Origin: BJ22 sp021298375
Lineage (GTDB): Bacteria > Planctomycetota > Planctomycetia > Pirellulales > Pirellulaceae
Assembly: GCA_046343015.1 (NCBI GenBank)
Contig: JBKDOL010000085.1
Coordinates: forward strand, 62,001-126,000
Reading direction: 5' to 3'
DNA length: 64,000 nucleotides
The translations under genes were made by a program, and so were the position numbers. The notes under the pieces are model-generated. The model saw nothing but the letters and a program-made list of their open reading frames with translations. It had not been told where the DNA came from and ran no database searches. This document shows positions 43,744 through 53,158 of this stretch, piece after piece. How positions within the stretch are numbered: position 1 is the first letter of the stretch; every line of letters starts with the position of its first letter.

Positions 43744-45955
43744 ACCTGGCGGCAACGCCGAAAGTCCGACAGCCGGGCCCGAAATGGGCCTCGACGAGAG
43801 CTGGTTGCAGTTGCGTCTGAAACTCCGACCGGATCTGCAGTTTGAGCAGCGGGAGCAGGCTGGACGCCGGGTCTTTCTGGTGGGTGACCCGGTCCGAAAC
43901 AAGTTTTTTCAGGTCGGTGAGTTGGAGCGGCAGGTCATCTCCGCATTTGACGGTTCTCGAACCGTGGCCCAGATCGCCGAGGCGAATTTCTACGATGCGG
44001 CGGGGCAGCGAGCTTCCGCCCAGGCAATTCAGGTCGCCAAATGGCTGGTTCAGCATCACCTGGCCAGCATCTTCGGCGCCGATAACTCGAAACGCGTTCA
44101 GGAACGGGCGCGAAACCTCCAGCGAGCGTCGCGATGGGGGGTGCTGAACTTAATCAGTTTGCGATTTCCCCTGCTGAACCCGACTCCGCTGCTCGATGCG
44201 CTCAAGCCACTCGGAAATTTCCTGTTTCATCCTTTGACTGTGGTGCTCTGGCTGGTCTTGATGGCGGTGGCTACGGGCTTGCTCTGGCAGCGACAAGCGG
44301 ATTTCCATCTCGAATTTGCCGGTGTGCTGTCAGGTCAGCGTTGGCTCTGGTTGTTGATCATCTGGAGCGGTTTGAAGGTAATCCACGAGTTGGCCCACGG
44401 ACTTGCCTGCCGCCGCTACGGAGGTGAAGTTCCAGAAGCCGGTGTGCTGTTGCTACTGTTGACTCCTCTGGCCTATGTCAATGTGACTTCGAGCTGGAAA
44501 TTTCCCAGCCGCTGGCAGCGGATGACCGTGGCGGCGGCAGGGATGTATATCGAGCTCTTCGTCGCCGCCATCGCGGCAATCATCTGGACCCAGTTGGCCG
44601 AAGCAAGCCTCTTGAAAGACCTTTGTCTGCACACATTCATCATGGCGAGCGTGACGACCGTCTTATTCAACGCCAACGCCCTGATGAAATTTGACGGCTA
44701 CTACCTCTTCTCGGACCTTGTCGAGATCCCGAATCTTTATGGCAAGGGGACGGCCTGGGTCTGGGACCGCTTGCGAGTCTGTTGTCTGGGGTGGCAACCG
44801 CTGCAGCCCCTGGGCCATGGTTGCGAACGTTGGTTGGTGCCGATCTATGCGGTCTTAACCGCTGTTTGGCGGATTCTGGTCAGCGTCGGTCTAATCATCG
44901 GGGCGGGAGTGCTTTTTCACGGAATCGGTTTGGCGATAGCCGCGACCGCGGTATTCAGTTGGTACTTGCTCCCGGCAATCAAGCAGGTCCGGGCCCTCGG
45001 GCAACTCAGTCACCAACAGCCGGTGAGCTGGTATCGGCTCGGCGGCAGCGGCCTGGCGGCCACGGGCTTGCTCGCAGGTTTGTTTCTCGTTTTCAGCAGT
45101 CCCGCCAGCAAGTCGGCTCCCGCGATAGTGCGGTTCGAGAATGAATCCGTCTTGCGTGCCGGCAGCGATGGATTTGTGCAGGCCATCCATGTGGTTGATG
45201 GGCAGAAAGTCAGCCAGGGACAACTGCTTGTGGAGTTGGAAAATCCAACTCTGGTGACGGATGTCGATTTGCTTGAATCGCAGTTGGACGAGTGCCGAAT
45301 CCAAGTCCGCCAATATCTCCAGGCTGGTGAACTGGCCAAGCATCAAGCGGAGTTGGAGCGCAAGCGAAGTCTGGAAGATCAGTTGGCAGAAAAGCAGGCG
45401 AAGCTGGCTGAGCTGCGGTTTCTGGCGCCGTTTGACGGCGTCGTTCTGCAGCGCAATCTGGCTCACTTGAAAGGCTGCTTCCTCAAGCAGGGTGAGCCGG
45501 TGCTGACCGTGGCTGAATCGGCCGCATTGGAGATTGTTGTCTCAATCGAGCAGGATGACTTCTCGGGGATTCAAGCGGTCCAGGGGAGCGATTTCCGGGC
45601 GGTCTTTCCCGGAGCGCCGGTCACGGCCTGCGAGTTGAAGGCAACCAAACCAACGGCTTCGACGATCCCGGTGCATGAAGCCTTATGCGCCAGTTTCGGC
45701 GGCCCTTTGGCAGTCAAGCCCAAGGCGCGGAATCGCTCGGAGGACTCCGAACGGGCGCAAACGGAATTACTGACCCCGCGCTTCAACCTCGAGTTGTCCG
45801 CTACCGGAGTACTTCAGGAGCAGCTTCACGCCGGCCAGAGCGGGTGGGTTGTCTTTCCAGTGGAACAGCACTCGCTGGGGACTTACTGGTATCTCGCCGC
45901 GACCCATTGGCTCGAGAAAAAAATCGAAGCCGCGATGCACGAGACTGCCTACTGA
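43727..45955 (+). CDS. PqqD-like/M50 metalloprotease/HlyD fusion (second copy)
   Basis: A 742-residue membrane protein. Residues 45-120 form a PqqD-like winged domain (RVFLVGDPVRNKFFQVGELE), of the kind that can bind peptides as a RiPP recognition element. An M50 membrane core follows, with HELAH (220-224) and the second site in NANALMKFDGYYLFSDLVEI. After about 455 there is an HlyD-type barrel-sandwich and coil (GFVQAIHVVDGQKVSQGQL to LRFLAPFDGVVLQRNLAHLK). The plan matches 22107-24353. ATG 43727 (GGGAG upstream) overlaps the preceding stop by 17 bp, showing translational coupling with the GAF-HlyD gene. The three could process and export a peptide. No small precursor gene or ABC exporter is seen close by. 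Confidence 0.85.
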   Translation: MSSFGKPGGNAESPTAGPEMGLDESWLQLRLKLRPDLQFEQREQAGRRVFLVGDPVRNKFFQVGELERQVISAFDGSRTVAQIAEANFYDAAGQRASAQAIQVAKWLVQHHLASIFGADNSKRVQERARNLQRASRWGVLNLISLRFPLLNPTPLLDALKPLGNFLFHPLTVVLWLVLMAVATGLLWQRQADFHLEFAGVLSGQRWLWLLIIWSGLKVIHELAHGLACRRYGGEVPEAGVLLLLLTPLAYVNVTSSWKFPSRWQRMTVAAAGMYIELFVAAIAAIIWTQLAEASLLKDLCLHTFIMASVTTVLFNANALMKFDGYYLFSDLVEIPNLYGKGTAWVWDRLRVCCLGWQPLQPLGHGCERWLVPIYAVLTAVWRILVSVGLIIGAGVLFHGIGLAIAATAVFSWYLLPAIKQVRALGQLSHQQPVSWYRLGGSGLAATGLLAGLFLVFSSPASKSAPAIVRFENESVLRAGSDGFVQAIHVVDGQKVSQGQLLVELENPTLVTDVDLLESQLDECRIQVRQYLQAGELAKHQAELERKRSLEDQLAEKQAKLAELRFLAPFDGVVLQRNLAHLKGCFLKQGEPVLTVAESAALEIVVSIEQDDFSGIQAVQGSDFRAVFPGAPVTACELKATKPTASTIPVHEALCASFGGPLAVKPKARNRSEDSERAQTELLTPRFNLELSATGVLQEQLHAGQSGWVVFPVEQHSLGTYWYLAATHWLEKKIEAAMHETAY

Positions 45956-45995
45956 AGGGCGATCGCCAGGTGACGCCGGTCCCTGCGTGGTCGGT

Positions 45996-47999
45996 TTAGT
46001 TTTCGAGTAACGCCCGGAACACGGCTTCGTCGACGATTTTCACGCCCAGGTCTTTGGCCTTTTGCAGCTTGCTCCCAGCCTCTTCTCCGGCCAGCAGGAG
46101 CGTGGTCTTCTTGCTGACGCTCCCCGAAGTCTTCCCGCCGTGCTGCTCAATCAGCGCGTGGGCCTCATCTCGAGAAAGGCTGGGTAAGGTACCGGTGACA
46201 ACGACGATTTGACCAGCCAGCTTGTCACTCAGGAGCGGAGCTTGCGTGGTTGCAGCTGAAAAATCGAGTTCCAACTCCCGGAAATCCCGGACGATCTCTT
46301 GGCCAACCGGGCTGCGAAAAAACTGAGCGACACTTTCGGCGATTACGGTCCCGATTTCGTCCACCTGACTGAGCTCTTCCGCGGTCTGAGCAGCGAGGCG
46401 ATCGAGCGTTTGAAAGCGTTTGGCCAGAATCCTGGCCACGGTAGTGCCCACATGGCGAATGGAGAGTCCGGTGAGCAGCCGCTCCAATCCTCGCTGTTTG
46501 CTGGCGGCAATCGCTCCCAGCAGTTTCTCCGCCGACTTCTCGCCCATACGGTCAAGTTGGAGTAGTTGGGCTTTATCGAGCCGATAAAGGTCACCATAGT
46601 TGCGGACCAATCCGGCAGAGACGAGTTGCTCGACGAGTTTGTCGCCGAGTCCCTCGATATCCATTGCAGGGCGGGAAGCAAAGAAGCGGAGGCGTTCGCG
46701 GATTTGAGCCGGACAGTTCCAGTTGGGGCAGCGAATATAAACGCCGCCTTCATCCTGGACCAGCAATTCGCCGCAGGCGGGGCAGGTTCGGGGAAACTCA
46801 AATACGGTTTCGTTTCCGCTGCGGAGATGTTTTTCGACCCGTACGATGTGAGGAATAATCTTGCCCGCTTTTTCGACGATCACCGTATCGCCAATTCGAA
46901 TGTCCTTGCGGGTAATTTCCTCGGCGTTGTGGAGGCTGGCACGGCTGACAGTGGTCCCCGCTAACTCGACCGGTTTCAGGTTGGCGACCGGCGTGATGGC
47001 TCCAGTTTTTCCAACCTGCAGTTCGATCATCTCCAACTGTGTGGGAGCTTCGTACTTTTCCCACTTGTAGGCTGCCACCCACCTCGGGCTTTTGGACCGC
47101 GCGCCGAGTTGCTCCCTCTGGTCAAACCGGTTCAATTTGACAACGAGACCGTCGACCTCAAAATCGAGGTCTGCCAATTCTTCGATGACCGTTTGGCAAT
47201 ATTCGGCGGCAGCGCTGATTGAGGAAAAGCAACGCACGTGCGGCGTTGGTGGGAGGCCAAGCGCAGCGACCAGGTCCAAAAACTGCATGTGAGTCGTGGC
47301 CTCGAGCCCCTCGCAGTAACCGGTTCCGTGACAAAAGACATGCAAGTTCCGCTCGGCGCAAATTCGTGGATCGAGGAGGCGGATGCTGCCCGCAGTGACA
47401 TTCCGGGTATTGGCGTACGGCTCCAAGCCAGCCGTCGCCTGCCGTTGATTCAGCGTGACGAGGTCCTCGTTCCGCATGTAGACCTCGCCGCGAATCTCCA
47501 GGAGCGGGGGGACGGATTCCCCGCTGAGCCGCAAAGGGATATCGGGAATCGTGCGGACGTTGTGCGTAATGTCATCGCCGACGGTCCCATTGCCGCGAGT
47601 CAAGGCCCGCAAGAGCTGGCCTTGCTCGTAGATGATTGAGACTGCCACGCCATCGATTTTTAATTCGACAACCCACTCCGCGGGACCTCCAAGCGACTTC
47701 TCCGTCTTGGTCCCGAATTCGATCAGTTCTTCCAGGCTGTAAGTGTTTTCAATCGACAACATCGGGACCCGGTGGGCAACTTGTTCCAGATGCGGAACCG
47801 GAGCATCGCCAATCCGCTGGGTCGGACTGTCGGGAGTGACTAACTCAGGATGAGCAAGTTCCAGTTGACGCAAGCGTTGCAGCAGCCGGTCATACTCCAG
47901 GTCCGAGATGACGGGCTGGGCCTCGACATAGTATTTGCGGTCATGAAAACGGATTTGCTCGCGCAGCTGTTCGATTTCCCGAGCAGATTGGCTGGTCAT
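45996..47999 (-). CDS. ligA: NAD-dependent DNA ligase
   Basis: A 667-residue enzyme that seals nicks in duplex DNA using NAD+. Domains in order: Ia and adenylation core (1-315) with KIDGVAVSIIY (catalytic Lys in KxDG) about residue 118; OB fold (320-400, APTQLEMIELQVGKTGAITP); Cys4 zinc site (CPACGELL ... RCPNWNCPAQ, about 410-435); helix-hairpin-helix region (440-580); C-terminal BRCT domain (VVVTGTLPSLSRDEAHALIE). Length is standard. It converges with the M50 gene (40 bp) and has no partner gene. Start ATG 47999 gives a normal N-terminus. Confidence 0.97.
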   Translation of the reverse strand: MTSQSAREIEQLREQIRFHDRKYYVEAQPVISDLEYDRLLQRLRQLELAHPELVTPDSPTQRIGDAPVPHLEQVAHRVPMLSIENTYSLEELIEFGTKTEKSLGGPAEWVVELKIDGVAVSIIYEQGQLLRALTRGNGTVGDDITHNVRTIPDIPLRLSGESVPPLLEIRGEVYMRNEDLVTLNQRQATAGLEPYANTRNVTAGSIRLLDPRICAERNLHVFCHGTGYCEGLEATTHMQFLDLVAALGLPPTPHVRCFSSISAAAEYCQTVIEELADLDFEVDGLVVKLNRFDQREQLGARSKSPRWVAAYKWEKYEAPTQLEMIELQVGKTGAITPVANLKPVELAGTTVSRASLHNAEEITRKDIRIGDTVIVEKAGKIIPHIVRVEKHLRSGNETVFEFPRTCPACGELLVQDEGGVYIRCPNWNCPAQIRERLRFFASRPAMDIEGLGDKLVEQLVSAGLVRNYGDLYRLDKAQLLQLDRMGEKSAEKLLGAIAASKQRGLERLLTGLSIRHVGTTVARILAKRFQTLDRLAAQTAEELSQVDEIGTVIAESVAQFFRSPVGQEIVRDFRELELDFSAATTQAPLLSDKLAGQIVVVTGTLPSLSRDEAHALIEQHGGKTSGSVSKKTTLLLAGEEAGSKLQKAKDLGVKIVDEAVFRALLEN

Positions 48000-48050
48000 A
48001 AGTGCTCTTGTGGGGGGGCAAGCGGTTGGACGGCGAGGCTGAGAGGCGGT

Positions 48051-48443
48051 TTAAGATCGCGGTTCGACGCCGCATTCAGGAGCTTGAGTGACCGGCTTGT
48101 TCATGGAATCGTTGGGCACGAGGCAGAGAAACTTCAGGGGCCCCTTGCCGACGTTGCGAAACTGATGGACTTCATCCGGGGCCACATAGATGATGTCGCC
48201 AGTATGGATGGGATGGACGTGGTCTCCCTCGAGAATGGTCCCCTCGCCTTCCAGTACGAACACTTCGTGTTCATAGGGATGGCTGTGTTTCGGCGTATAG
48301 CCTTCGACAGCAACTTCAAACTGGCGCATGGCGAAATTGGGGGCCCCGTCGCGCGGGCCAATCAACCAGCGGACCTGACAATTATGCGAGCCAGGCATCT
48401 CGACTTTCTGTTGCTCCACCTTTTCGTAGGCCATCACTTTCAT
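48051..48443 (-). CDS. Small cupin-domain protein
   Basis: A 130-residue single-domain cupin. Motif 1 is seen as HSHPYEHEVFVLEGEGTILE (G(X)5HXH(X)3,4E(X)6G type: H-S-H and later E) and motif 2 as DIIYVAPDEVHQFRN (G(X)5PXG(X)2H(X)3N type). The His/Glu set would bind a metal. Such proteins range from sugar isomerases to regulators, so the reaction is open. The start ATG 48443 has GGAG eight bases upstream; TTG 48449 lies too close. It is 51 bp from the start of ligA and reads the same way. Confidence 0.85.
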   Translation of the reverse strand: MKVMAYEKVEQQKVEMPGSHNCQVRWLIGPRDGAPNFAMRQFEVAVEGYTPKHSHPYEHEVFVLEGEGTILEGDHVHPIHTGDIIYVAPDEVHQFRNVGKGPLKFLCLVPNDSMNKPVTQAPECGVEPRS

Positions 48444-48619
48444 CGGCAAGACTCCAAGCTCAAGGAAATTCGGGTCGCGGGACAGCCGTCAATATAGGAT
48501 CGTTCTTCAGCCGGGGAAAAGGCCGGGTTAAAGCTAGTTGGAAGGCAACGGAGCTGCGCGCCGCCCGGCCCGAGCAGGGACAGCTTACAATTGACATTTT
48601 CTGCAGGTTGGAGTTGAGA

Positions 48620-49327
48620 ATGCTTTTGGTCGTCGTCGCAACCTATAACGAACGTCTCAATCTGCCGGGTGTGCTGGCGCGGATTTGGGAGGCGGTTCCA
48701 GAGGCTCGGGTTTTGGTGGTTGACGACGACTCTCCCGACGGGACAGGCCGTTGGTGTGAGGAGCAGGCATTGCGGGAGCCGCGACTGGCTGTCCGAATTC
48801 GCAGGGGCGAGCGCGGGCTGGGTTCGGCGACCATCTTCGGATTGAAGGCGGCAATTGAAGGAGGGTTTCAGGCGGTAGCCACGCTCGACGCCGACGGTAG
48901 CCACGACCCGGCCGCGCTGCGATCGATGTTCGAGCGTTTGGCTGCAGGGCCGGAAAGTCTGGGAGTCGTGATTGGTTCGAGGTACATACCGGGCGGAGCG
49001 ATCGTCGGCTGGCCGTGGTATCGCCGCTGGACCAGCCGCTTCGTCAATTTCTGGGTGCGCTGTTTGCTGGGGTTGCCCACACGCGACAATAGCGGGGCAT
49101 TTCGGGTCTATCGAGTCAGTTGGCTGGAGCGGTTGGGGTTGGAGCGCATACGGAGTACCGGCTATGCCTACCTGGAGGAGATGCTGTTTCGATTAAGGCA
49201 GGCGGGAGCGGAGGCCGTTGAGCTTCCGATCACGTTTCGAGACCGGCTAGAGGGAAACTCTAAGGCGAACTGGCGGGAGGCGGTGGCGGTCATTTTTCGG
49301 GTCCTGCAACTTCGTTGCGGGGGGTGA
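48620..49327 (+). CDS. DPM1-like polyprenol phosphate glycosyltransferase
   Basis: A 235-residue GT2 enzyme like dolichol/polyprenol-phosphate mannosyltransferases without the C-terminal membrane spans. Seen: LVVVATYNERLNLPGV (first strand), VLVVDDDSPDGTG, ATLDADGSHDP (DxD-type metal site), GSRYIPGG and ARDNSGAFRVYR. Length fits the soluble DPM1 group. ATG 48620 is chosen since GGAG sits six bases before it; TTG 48608 is an in-frame alternative. A hairpin terminator follows the stop, and the stop is doubled (TGATAA). It differs clearly from the larger GT2 at 24599, which carries membrane spans. Confidence 0.88.
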   Translation: MLLVVVATYNERLNLPGVLARIWEAVPEARVLVVDDDSPDGTGRWCEEQALREPRLAVRIRRGERGLGSATIFGLKAAIEGGFQAVATLDADGSHDPAALRSMFERLAAGPESLGVVIGSRYIPGGAIVGWPWYRRWTSRFVNFWVRCLLGLPTRDNSGAFRVYRVSWLERLGLERIRSTGYAYLEEMLFRLRQAGAEAVELPITFRDRLEGNSKANWREAVAVIFRVLQLRCGG

Positions 49328-49328
49328 T

Positions 49329-49350
49329 AACCGGAAGAAAAGTCCGGTTT
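49329..49350 (+). terminator. Hairpin terminator after the DPM1-like gene
   Basis: AACCGGA (49329-49335) pairs perfectly with TCCGGTT (49343-49349) over a seven-base loop, starting two bases after the stop. The T tract after it is short and interrupted, so strength is uncertain. Confidence 0.55.
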
Positions 49351-49649
49351 GCCCGGTATTTTTCCCGCTGATCGACCGTGAAAGTCGCGCGACTCGCTTT
49401 CCCGCGCGATTCCAGCGATTGAGAATTGGGCTAGAATATGCTGATCGCCACGCGGGCATGACTCAGGGAGGTCAGCGGTCGTGGTCGTTCTCAGGGGAGA
49501 TGAAAAGCGTTCTTGAGAGGAATCTGGAGCCGGTAGGGGCCTCGTTAGGGGCTCGTTTGCTGTGCGAAAGGGAGACGAGTCGTCGACGCTGGCGATTGGT
49601 CTGCATTCGGAGACCCGATTCCGTGACTCAAGACGGCGCTTAGGAATAC
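49351..49649. other. Leader region of the ktrB-ktrA genes
   Basis: Here I looked for a c-di-AMP (ydaO/yuaA) riboswitch, common before bacterial K+ transporter genes, and did not see its conserved segments. TAGAAT at about 49435 is a possible -10 box but has no matching -35. No gene is seen. Confidence 0.4.
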
Positions 49650-51023
49650 ATGGCCAAGATTACTGGCTCTCTTTCTCAATACCCGGCCCGAGTTTCTTTT
49701 GTGGCCTTTGTGCTGCTGATCCTGCTTGGCACGGTATTGCTGTGCGCTCCCGCGTCGCATGCCAAGGCGGAGCAACCGATAACCTGGCTGGAGGGGTTGT
49801 TCACCTGCGTCAGTTCGGTCTGCGTGACGGGGCTGACCGTGCGTTCCACGGGGAATGACTTTTCGCTTTTTGGTCAGCTGGTAATTATGGTTTTGTGCCA
49901 GATTGGGGGGTTGGGGATTTTGACGATCACCAACTTCGTGATGCTGCAGTTTGGCGGGGCTTTGGACCTGCGCGACAAGCGTCTGTTAAAGGAGACTTTG
50001 GGGACTGAGGGGGCGGTCAATTTTCGCTGGGTGCTGAAAAACGTACTTTTTTACACGCTGATCGCGGAGTTCTTGGGCGCTTTCGTCTTGTTCGTTCGGT
50101 TCAGCTTCGAAATGACGTGGCTTCAGGCGGCCTGGCACGCCGTATTTCACAGCGTGACCGCGTTTTGTAACGCGGGTTTTTCGCTCAATGACAGTAATTT
50201 GATTGCTTATCAAAGCGACTGGACCGTGATTCTGACGATTTCGCTGCTGGTGGTTGGCGGCGGGTTGGGTTTTCCGGTGATTCTCGATTTGTTGCGCCAG
50301 CAGCGCAAGCCTTGGGGCGAGCGTTTCGATAGTTTGCATCTGCACAGCAAGCTGATTTTGTTGGGCACCGGAGCGTTGCTGCTGGGGGGAACGCTGTCGT
50401 TCATGTTGTTTGAATGGAACGACTCGCTTCGCGGCAAGGATTGGCAGAGCAAGGTTTTAATCCCTTTTTTTCAGAGCGTAACCTGTCGCACAGCGGGATT
50501 TAATTCAATTGATCAGGCGGAATTGAATGGCGCCTCACTGTTCCTTTCAATTTTCCTGATGCTGGTCGGCGGCGGACCTTGCTCGACGGCGGGCGGGGTC
50601 AAGGTGACGGCGCTGGTGATGTTGGTTTTGAAGTCACTTGGAAGTCTGAGCGGTCGCGCGGGGATCACGGTTTTTCGCCGGACAATTCCGCAGGGTTCGG
50701 TCGACAAGGCGACGACAGTCATCCTGTTTTATGTGTTTATTGCCGGGTCGGGCCTGTTGTCGATTTTGACTCTCGAGGACAGTTTCGGCGGGATTGATGG
50801 TCGCCAGAATTTTCTCCCCTGTCTGTTTGAGGTCGTTTCCGCTCTGGGGACGGTAGGCTTGTCGGTGAACATGACGACCCAACTTTCCGACCTGAGTTTG
50901 ATTGTCCTGATTCTGTTGATGTTTATTGGTCGGTTGGGACCGATTACCGTCTTTGCGGCTTTGTCGTTGCCGGAACACGACCGCGCCCTGAAGTACGTCT
51001 CCGAGGAACCGTTGGTAGGTTAA
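49650..51023 (+). CDS. ktrB: K+ uptake channel subunit (KtrB/TrkH family)
   Basis: A 457-residue membrane protein with the four-repeat M1-P-M2 plan of the Trk/Ktr family, which imports K+ (with Na+ or by itself) across the inner membrane. The P-loops carry the selectivity glycines: SSVCVTGLTVRSTG, HSVTAFCNAGFSL, SVTCRTAGFNSID, and SALGTVGLSVN. Eight hydrophobic spans can be seen. Length fits KtrB. The gene begins MAKITGSLSQYPARVSFVAF after AGGAATAC. The RCK partner follows 7 bp later, so they form one transcript and one complex. Confidence 0.92.
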   Translation: MAKITGSLSQYPARVSFVAFVLLILLGTVLLCAPASHAKAEQPITWLEGLFTCVSSVCVTGLTVRSTGNDFSLFGQLVIMVLCQIGGLGILTITNFVMLQFGGALDLRDKRLLKETLGTEGAVNFRWVLKNVLFYTLIAEFLGAFVLFVRFSFEMTWLQAAWHAVFHSVTAFCNAGFSLNDSNLIAYQSDWTVILTISLLVVGGGLGFPVILDLLRQQRKPWGERFDSLHLHSKLILLGTGALLLGGTLSFMLFEWNDSLRGKDWQSKVLIPFFQSVTCRTAGFNSIDQAELNGASLFLSIFLMLVGGGPCSTAGGVKVTALVMLVLKSLGSLSGRAGITVFRRTIPQGSVDKATTVILFYVFIAGSGLLSILTLEDSFGGIDGRQNFLPCLFEVVSALGTVGLSVNMTTQLSDLSLIVLILLMFIGRLGPITVFAALSLPEHDRALKYVSEEPLVG

Positions 51024-51030
51024 AAGACGC

Positions 51031-51696
51031 ATGTCAAAAACAAAGCATTTTGTCCTGATTGGGCTCGGCTCCTTTGGAACTGCGGTGGCCCAGCGGTTGA
51101 GCCACAATGGCTGCCGGGTTACCGGGATCGACGCCAATCCCCAGCGGGTCGAGGCGCTGAAAGACATTCTCTATGCAGCGCTGGTGGGCGATGCGACCGA
51201 CTATCACGCGCTGGAGGAACTCGGCCTCGAACAGGTGGACACGGTTGTGATCAGTCTGGGCGAGGACCTGGCCCGTTCGTTACTGGCAACGCTGCACGCC
51301 AAGGAATGCGGAGCGAAGCGGATCGTGGTCAAAGCGATTTCCCAGGACCACATGAAGCTGCTGAGCAACATGGGCGTGAGCCGCGTGATTTTTCCGGAGA
51401 CGGACATCGCCGTCCAGTTGGCCGATCAGTTGACCTGGACTAACGTGCTGGATGTCTTGGCAATTGACTCCGAGTTCAGTTTTATGGAGACGGCGGTGCC
51501 GAACTCGATGATCGGGAAGTCGTTGCAGGAGGCGGATATTCGCCGGCGGTTTGGAGTCTGGGTCGTGGGCTTGCGGGATGCCTTGACGCAGAAATTGCGG
51601 ATGTTTCCCGAAGCGAATTATGTCTTCACGGACGACCATGCGATTCTTCTTCTCGGCAAAACGACGGACTTGGAAAAGTTTCGCAATCTGGAGTAG
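51031..51696 (+). CDS. ktrA: RCK regulatory subunit of the K+ channel (KtrA/TrkA-like)
   Basis: A 221-residue cytoplasmic regulator. Residues 1-130 are an RCK_N Rossmann fold with GxGxxG (LIGLGSFGTAVAQRL), typical for ATP/ADP or NAD(H) binding; DANPQRVEAL gives the conserved acidic end of beta 2. Residues 135-221 form an RCK_C domain. A single RCK pair points to KtrA, not the doubled TrkA. It follows ktrB by 7 bp and ends 9 bp before the RlmI-like gene. Whether the regulator senses ATP/ADP or c-di-AMP cannot be read from the sequence. Confidence 0.92.
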   Translation: MSKTKHFVLIGLGSFGTAVAQRLSHNGCRVTGIDANPQRVEALKDILYAALVGDATDYHALEELGLEQVDTVVISLGEDLARSLLATLHAKECGAKRIVVKAISQDHMKLLSNMGVSRVIFPETDIAVQLADQLTWTNVLDVLAIDSEFSFMETAVPNSMIGKSLQEADIRRRFGVWVVGLRDALTQKLRMFPEANYVFTDDHAILLLGKTTDLEKFRNLE

Positions 51697-51705
51697 TGTT
51701 GAAGT

Positions 51706-53070
51706 ATGGCGAGGCAAGAGCGGGGACCCCAGCGGGCGCGTCGAAATGAAGACACCGGCACTGCGGCAAGTTTGATGGCGTCTGATTGCGGGGAGCTGTT
51801 TCCCGAGGCTCGCGCCGCATTGCCTGCCGTCACCTTGCGTTCGGCGGTGCGCCAGCCCAATGTGTTTCGCAAGCGAATCGCCAAGGTTGACCCTGGCGTG
51901 CGGGCGGGAGACTGGGTGATTGTCTACGCTCCGCGACCGGAGTCCAGCCAGGACGAAGAGGAGGAAAGCGGGGGCGAACTGCAGATCATCGGTTATGGGA
52001 TTTATAACCCGCGTTCGGAAATCGCCTTGCGGATTGTCCGCTTTGGCGTTGAGTCTCCGGATGAGGGCTTCTGGGACCGGTTGCTGGAACGAGCGGTCAG
52101 TCTGAGGAAGGAATGGTTGCGGCTGGATGAGGTCGCCAACGCTTATCGGGTCATTCACGGAGAAGCCGACGGGATTCCGGGGCTGGTCGTCGACCGCTAT
52201 GACCAGGTTTTAAGCCTTGAGGCGTTCAGCTACGGCATGTACCTGCGAGGGCAGGAGGTTGCCGAGCGACTCGCGAGGCTGCTCGGCACGAGGCACTGGT
52301 ACGTGCGAACATCGCCTTTCATGCTGTCCCAAGAGGGAATCGAACGCCCCCAACTGCGTTCTGCAGATGCCCCCCGCTTCACCACGATCAGCGAATTTGG
52401 GACGCGTTTCCGCATCCAATTGGACGAACAAAGTCACAAGACGGGATTCTTTTGTGACCAACGGGATAACCGGAAGATGTTGGCCGGTTTCTGTCGAGAC
52501 AAGACGGTGCTCGATCTCTGCTGTTACACCGGAGGGTTTTCGGTTCAGGCCAAGAAGTTGGGGGGAGCGGCGGAAGTGACCGGCGTCGACCTGGATGCCG
52601 ACCCTTTGGAGTTGGCAAAGGCGAATGCGAATCTGAACCAGGTCAAGGCAAAGTTCGTCCAGGCCGATGTCTTTCCCTACATGCGGGATATGTTGCGGAG
52701 CGGTCGCCAATTTGACGTGGTGGTGCTCGATCCGCCCAAACTCATCCGCTCTCGGGCTGAATTGGAGGAAGGTGCGCGAAAGCACCTCGATTTAAACCGG
52801 CTGGCGATTCGACTGGTGAAGCCCGGTGGACTATTTTTAAGCTGCACCTGCGCGGGGCTGCTTTCCACGGCTGAATTTACCCAGATCGTTGCCCGGGCGG
52901 CTCGACAGGCCGGGCAGGACGAGGAGCGATTCGCGGGCGGTTTTCGCCATGGGAGAGACTTGCAGATTTTTGCCAAAACCGGTGCGGCGGCCGATCATCC
53001 GGTAAGCGGCAATGCGCTCGAAGGGGAATATCTGAACGCCATTTGGGCTCGCGTGGACGACCCCAGCTAA
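51706..53070 (+). CDS. rlmI: RlmI/RlmK-like SAM-dependent rRNA methyltransferase
   Basis: A 454-residue enzyme with an N-terminal PUA domain (VTLRSAVRQPNVFRKRIAKV, about 42-110), a middle linker domain (YRVIHGEADGIPGLVVDRYD), and a class I methyltransferase domain with motif I VLDLCCYTGGFSVQAKKLGG (about 270), motif II DLDADPLELAK and the DPPK catalytic motif (VVVLDPPKLIRSRAELEEG). The likely product is m5C in 23S rRNA. The first 40 residues are poorly conserved-looking, so a start at an internal Met is possible. An 18-bp perfect tandem duplication covers its last codons and stop (53053-53070 repeated at 53071-53088), giving a second stop 18 bp later. It follows ktrA by 9 bp. Confidence 0.88.
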   Translation: MARQERGPQRARRNEDTGTAASLMASDCGELFPEARAALPAVTLRSAVRQPNVFRKRIAKVDPGVRAGDWVIVYAPRPESSQDEEEESGGELQIIGYGIYNPRSEIALRIVRFGVESPDEGFWDRLLERAVSLRKEWLRLDEVANAYRVIHGEADGIPGLVVDRYDQVLSLEAFSYGMYLRGQEVAERLARLLGTRHWYVRTSPFMLSQEGIERPQLRSADAPRFTTISEFGTRFRIQLDEQSHKTGFFCDQRDNRKMLAGFCRDKTVLDLCCYTGGFSVQAKKLGGAAEVTGVDLDADPLELAKANANLNQVKAKFVQADVFPYMRDMLRSGRQFDVVVLDPPKLIRSRAELEEGARKHLDLNRLAIRLVKPGGLFLSCTCAGLLSTAEFTQIVARAARQAGQDEERFAGGFRHGRDLQIFAKTGAAADHPVSGNALEGEYLNAIWARVDDPS

Positions 53071-53088
53071 GTGGACGACCCCAGCTAA
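53053..53088 (+). repeat. 18-bp perfect tandem duplication across the RlmI-like stop codon
   Basis: GTGGACGACCCCAGCTAA occurs at 53053-53070 and 53071-53088. The first copy ends the coding sequence; the second is a silent leftover. Confidence 0.97.
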
Positions 53089-53158
53089 ACCGAGCCAGCC
53101 GGGGACGATTCGGGTTGGGCTGGGATGCCCGACCCGTTCACCGGTCAATCCGGCCAAG

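Noticed and set aside
49351..49649. Possible c-di-AMP riboswitch before ktrB
   Set aside because: The conserved blocks of the ydaO class could not be found.
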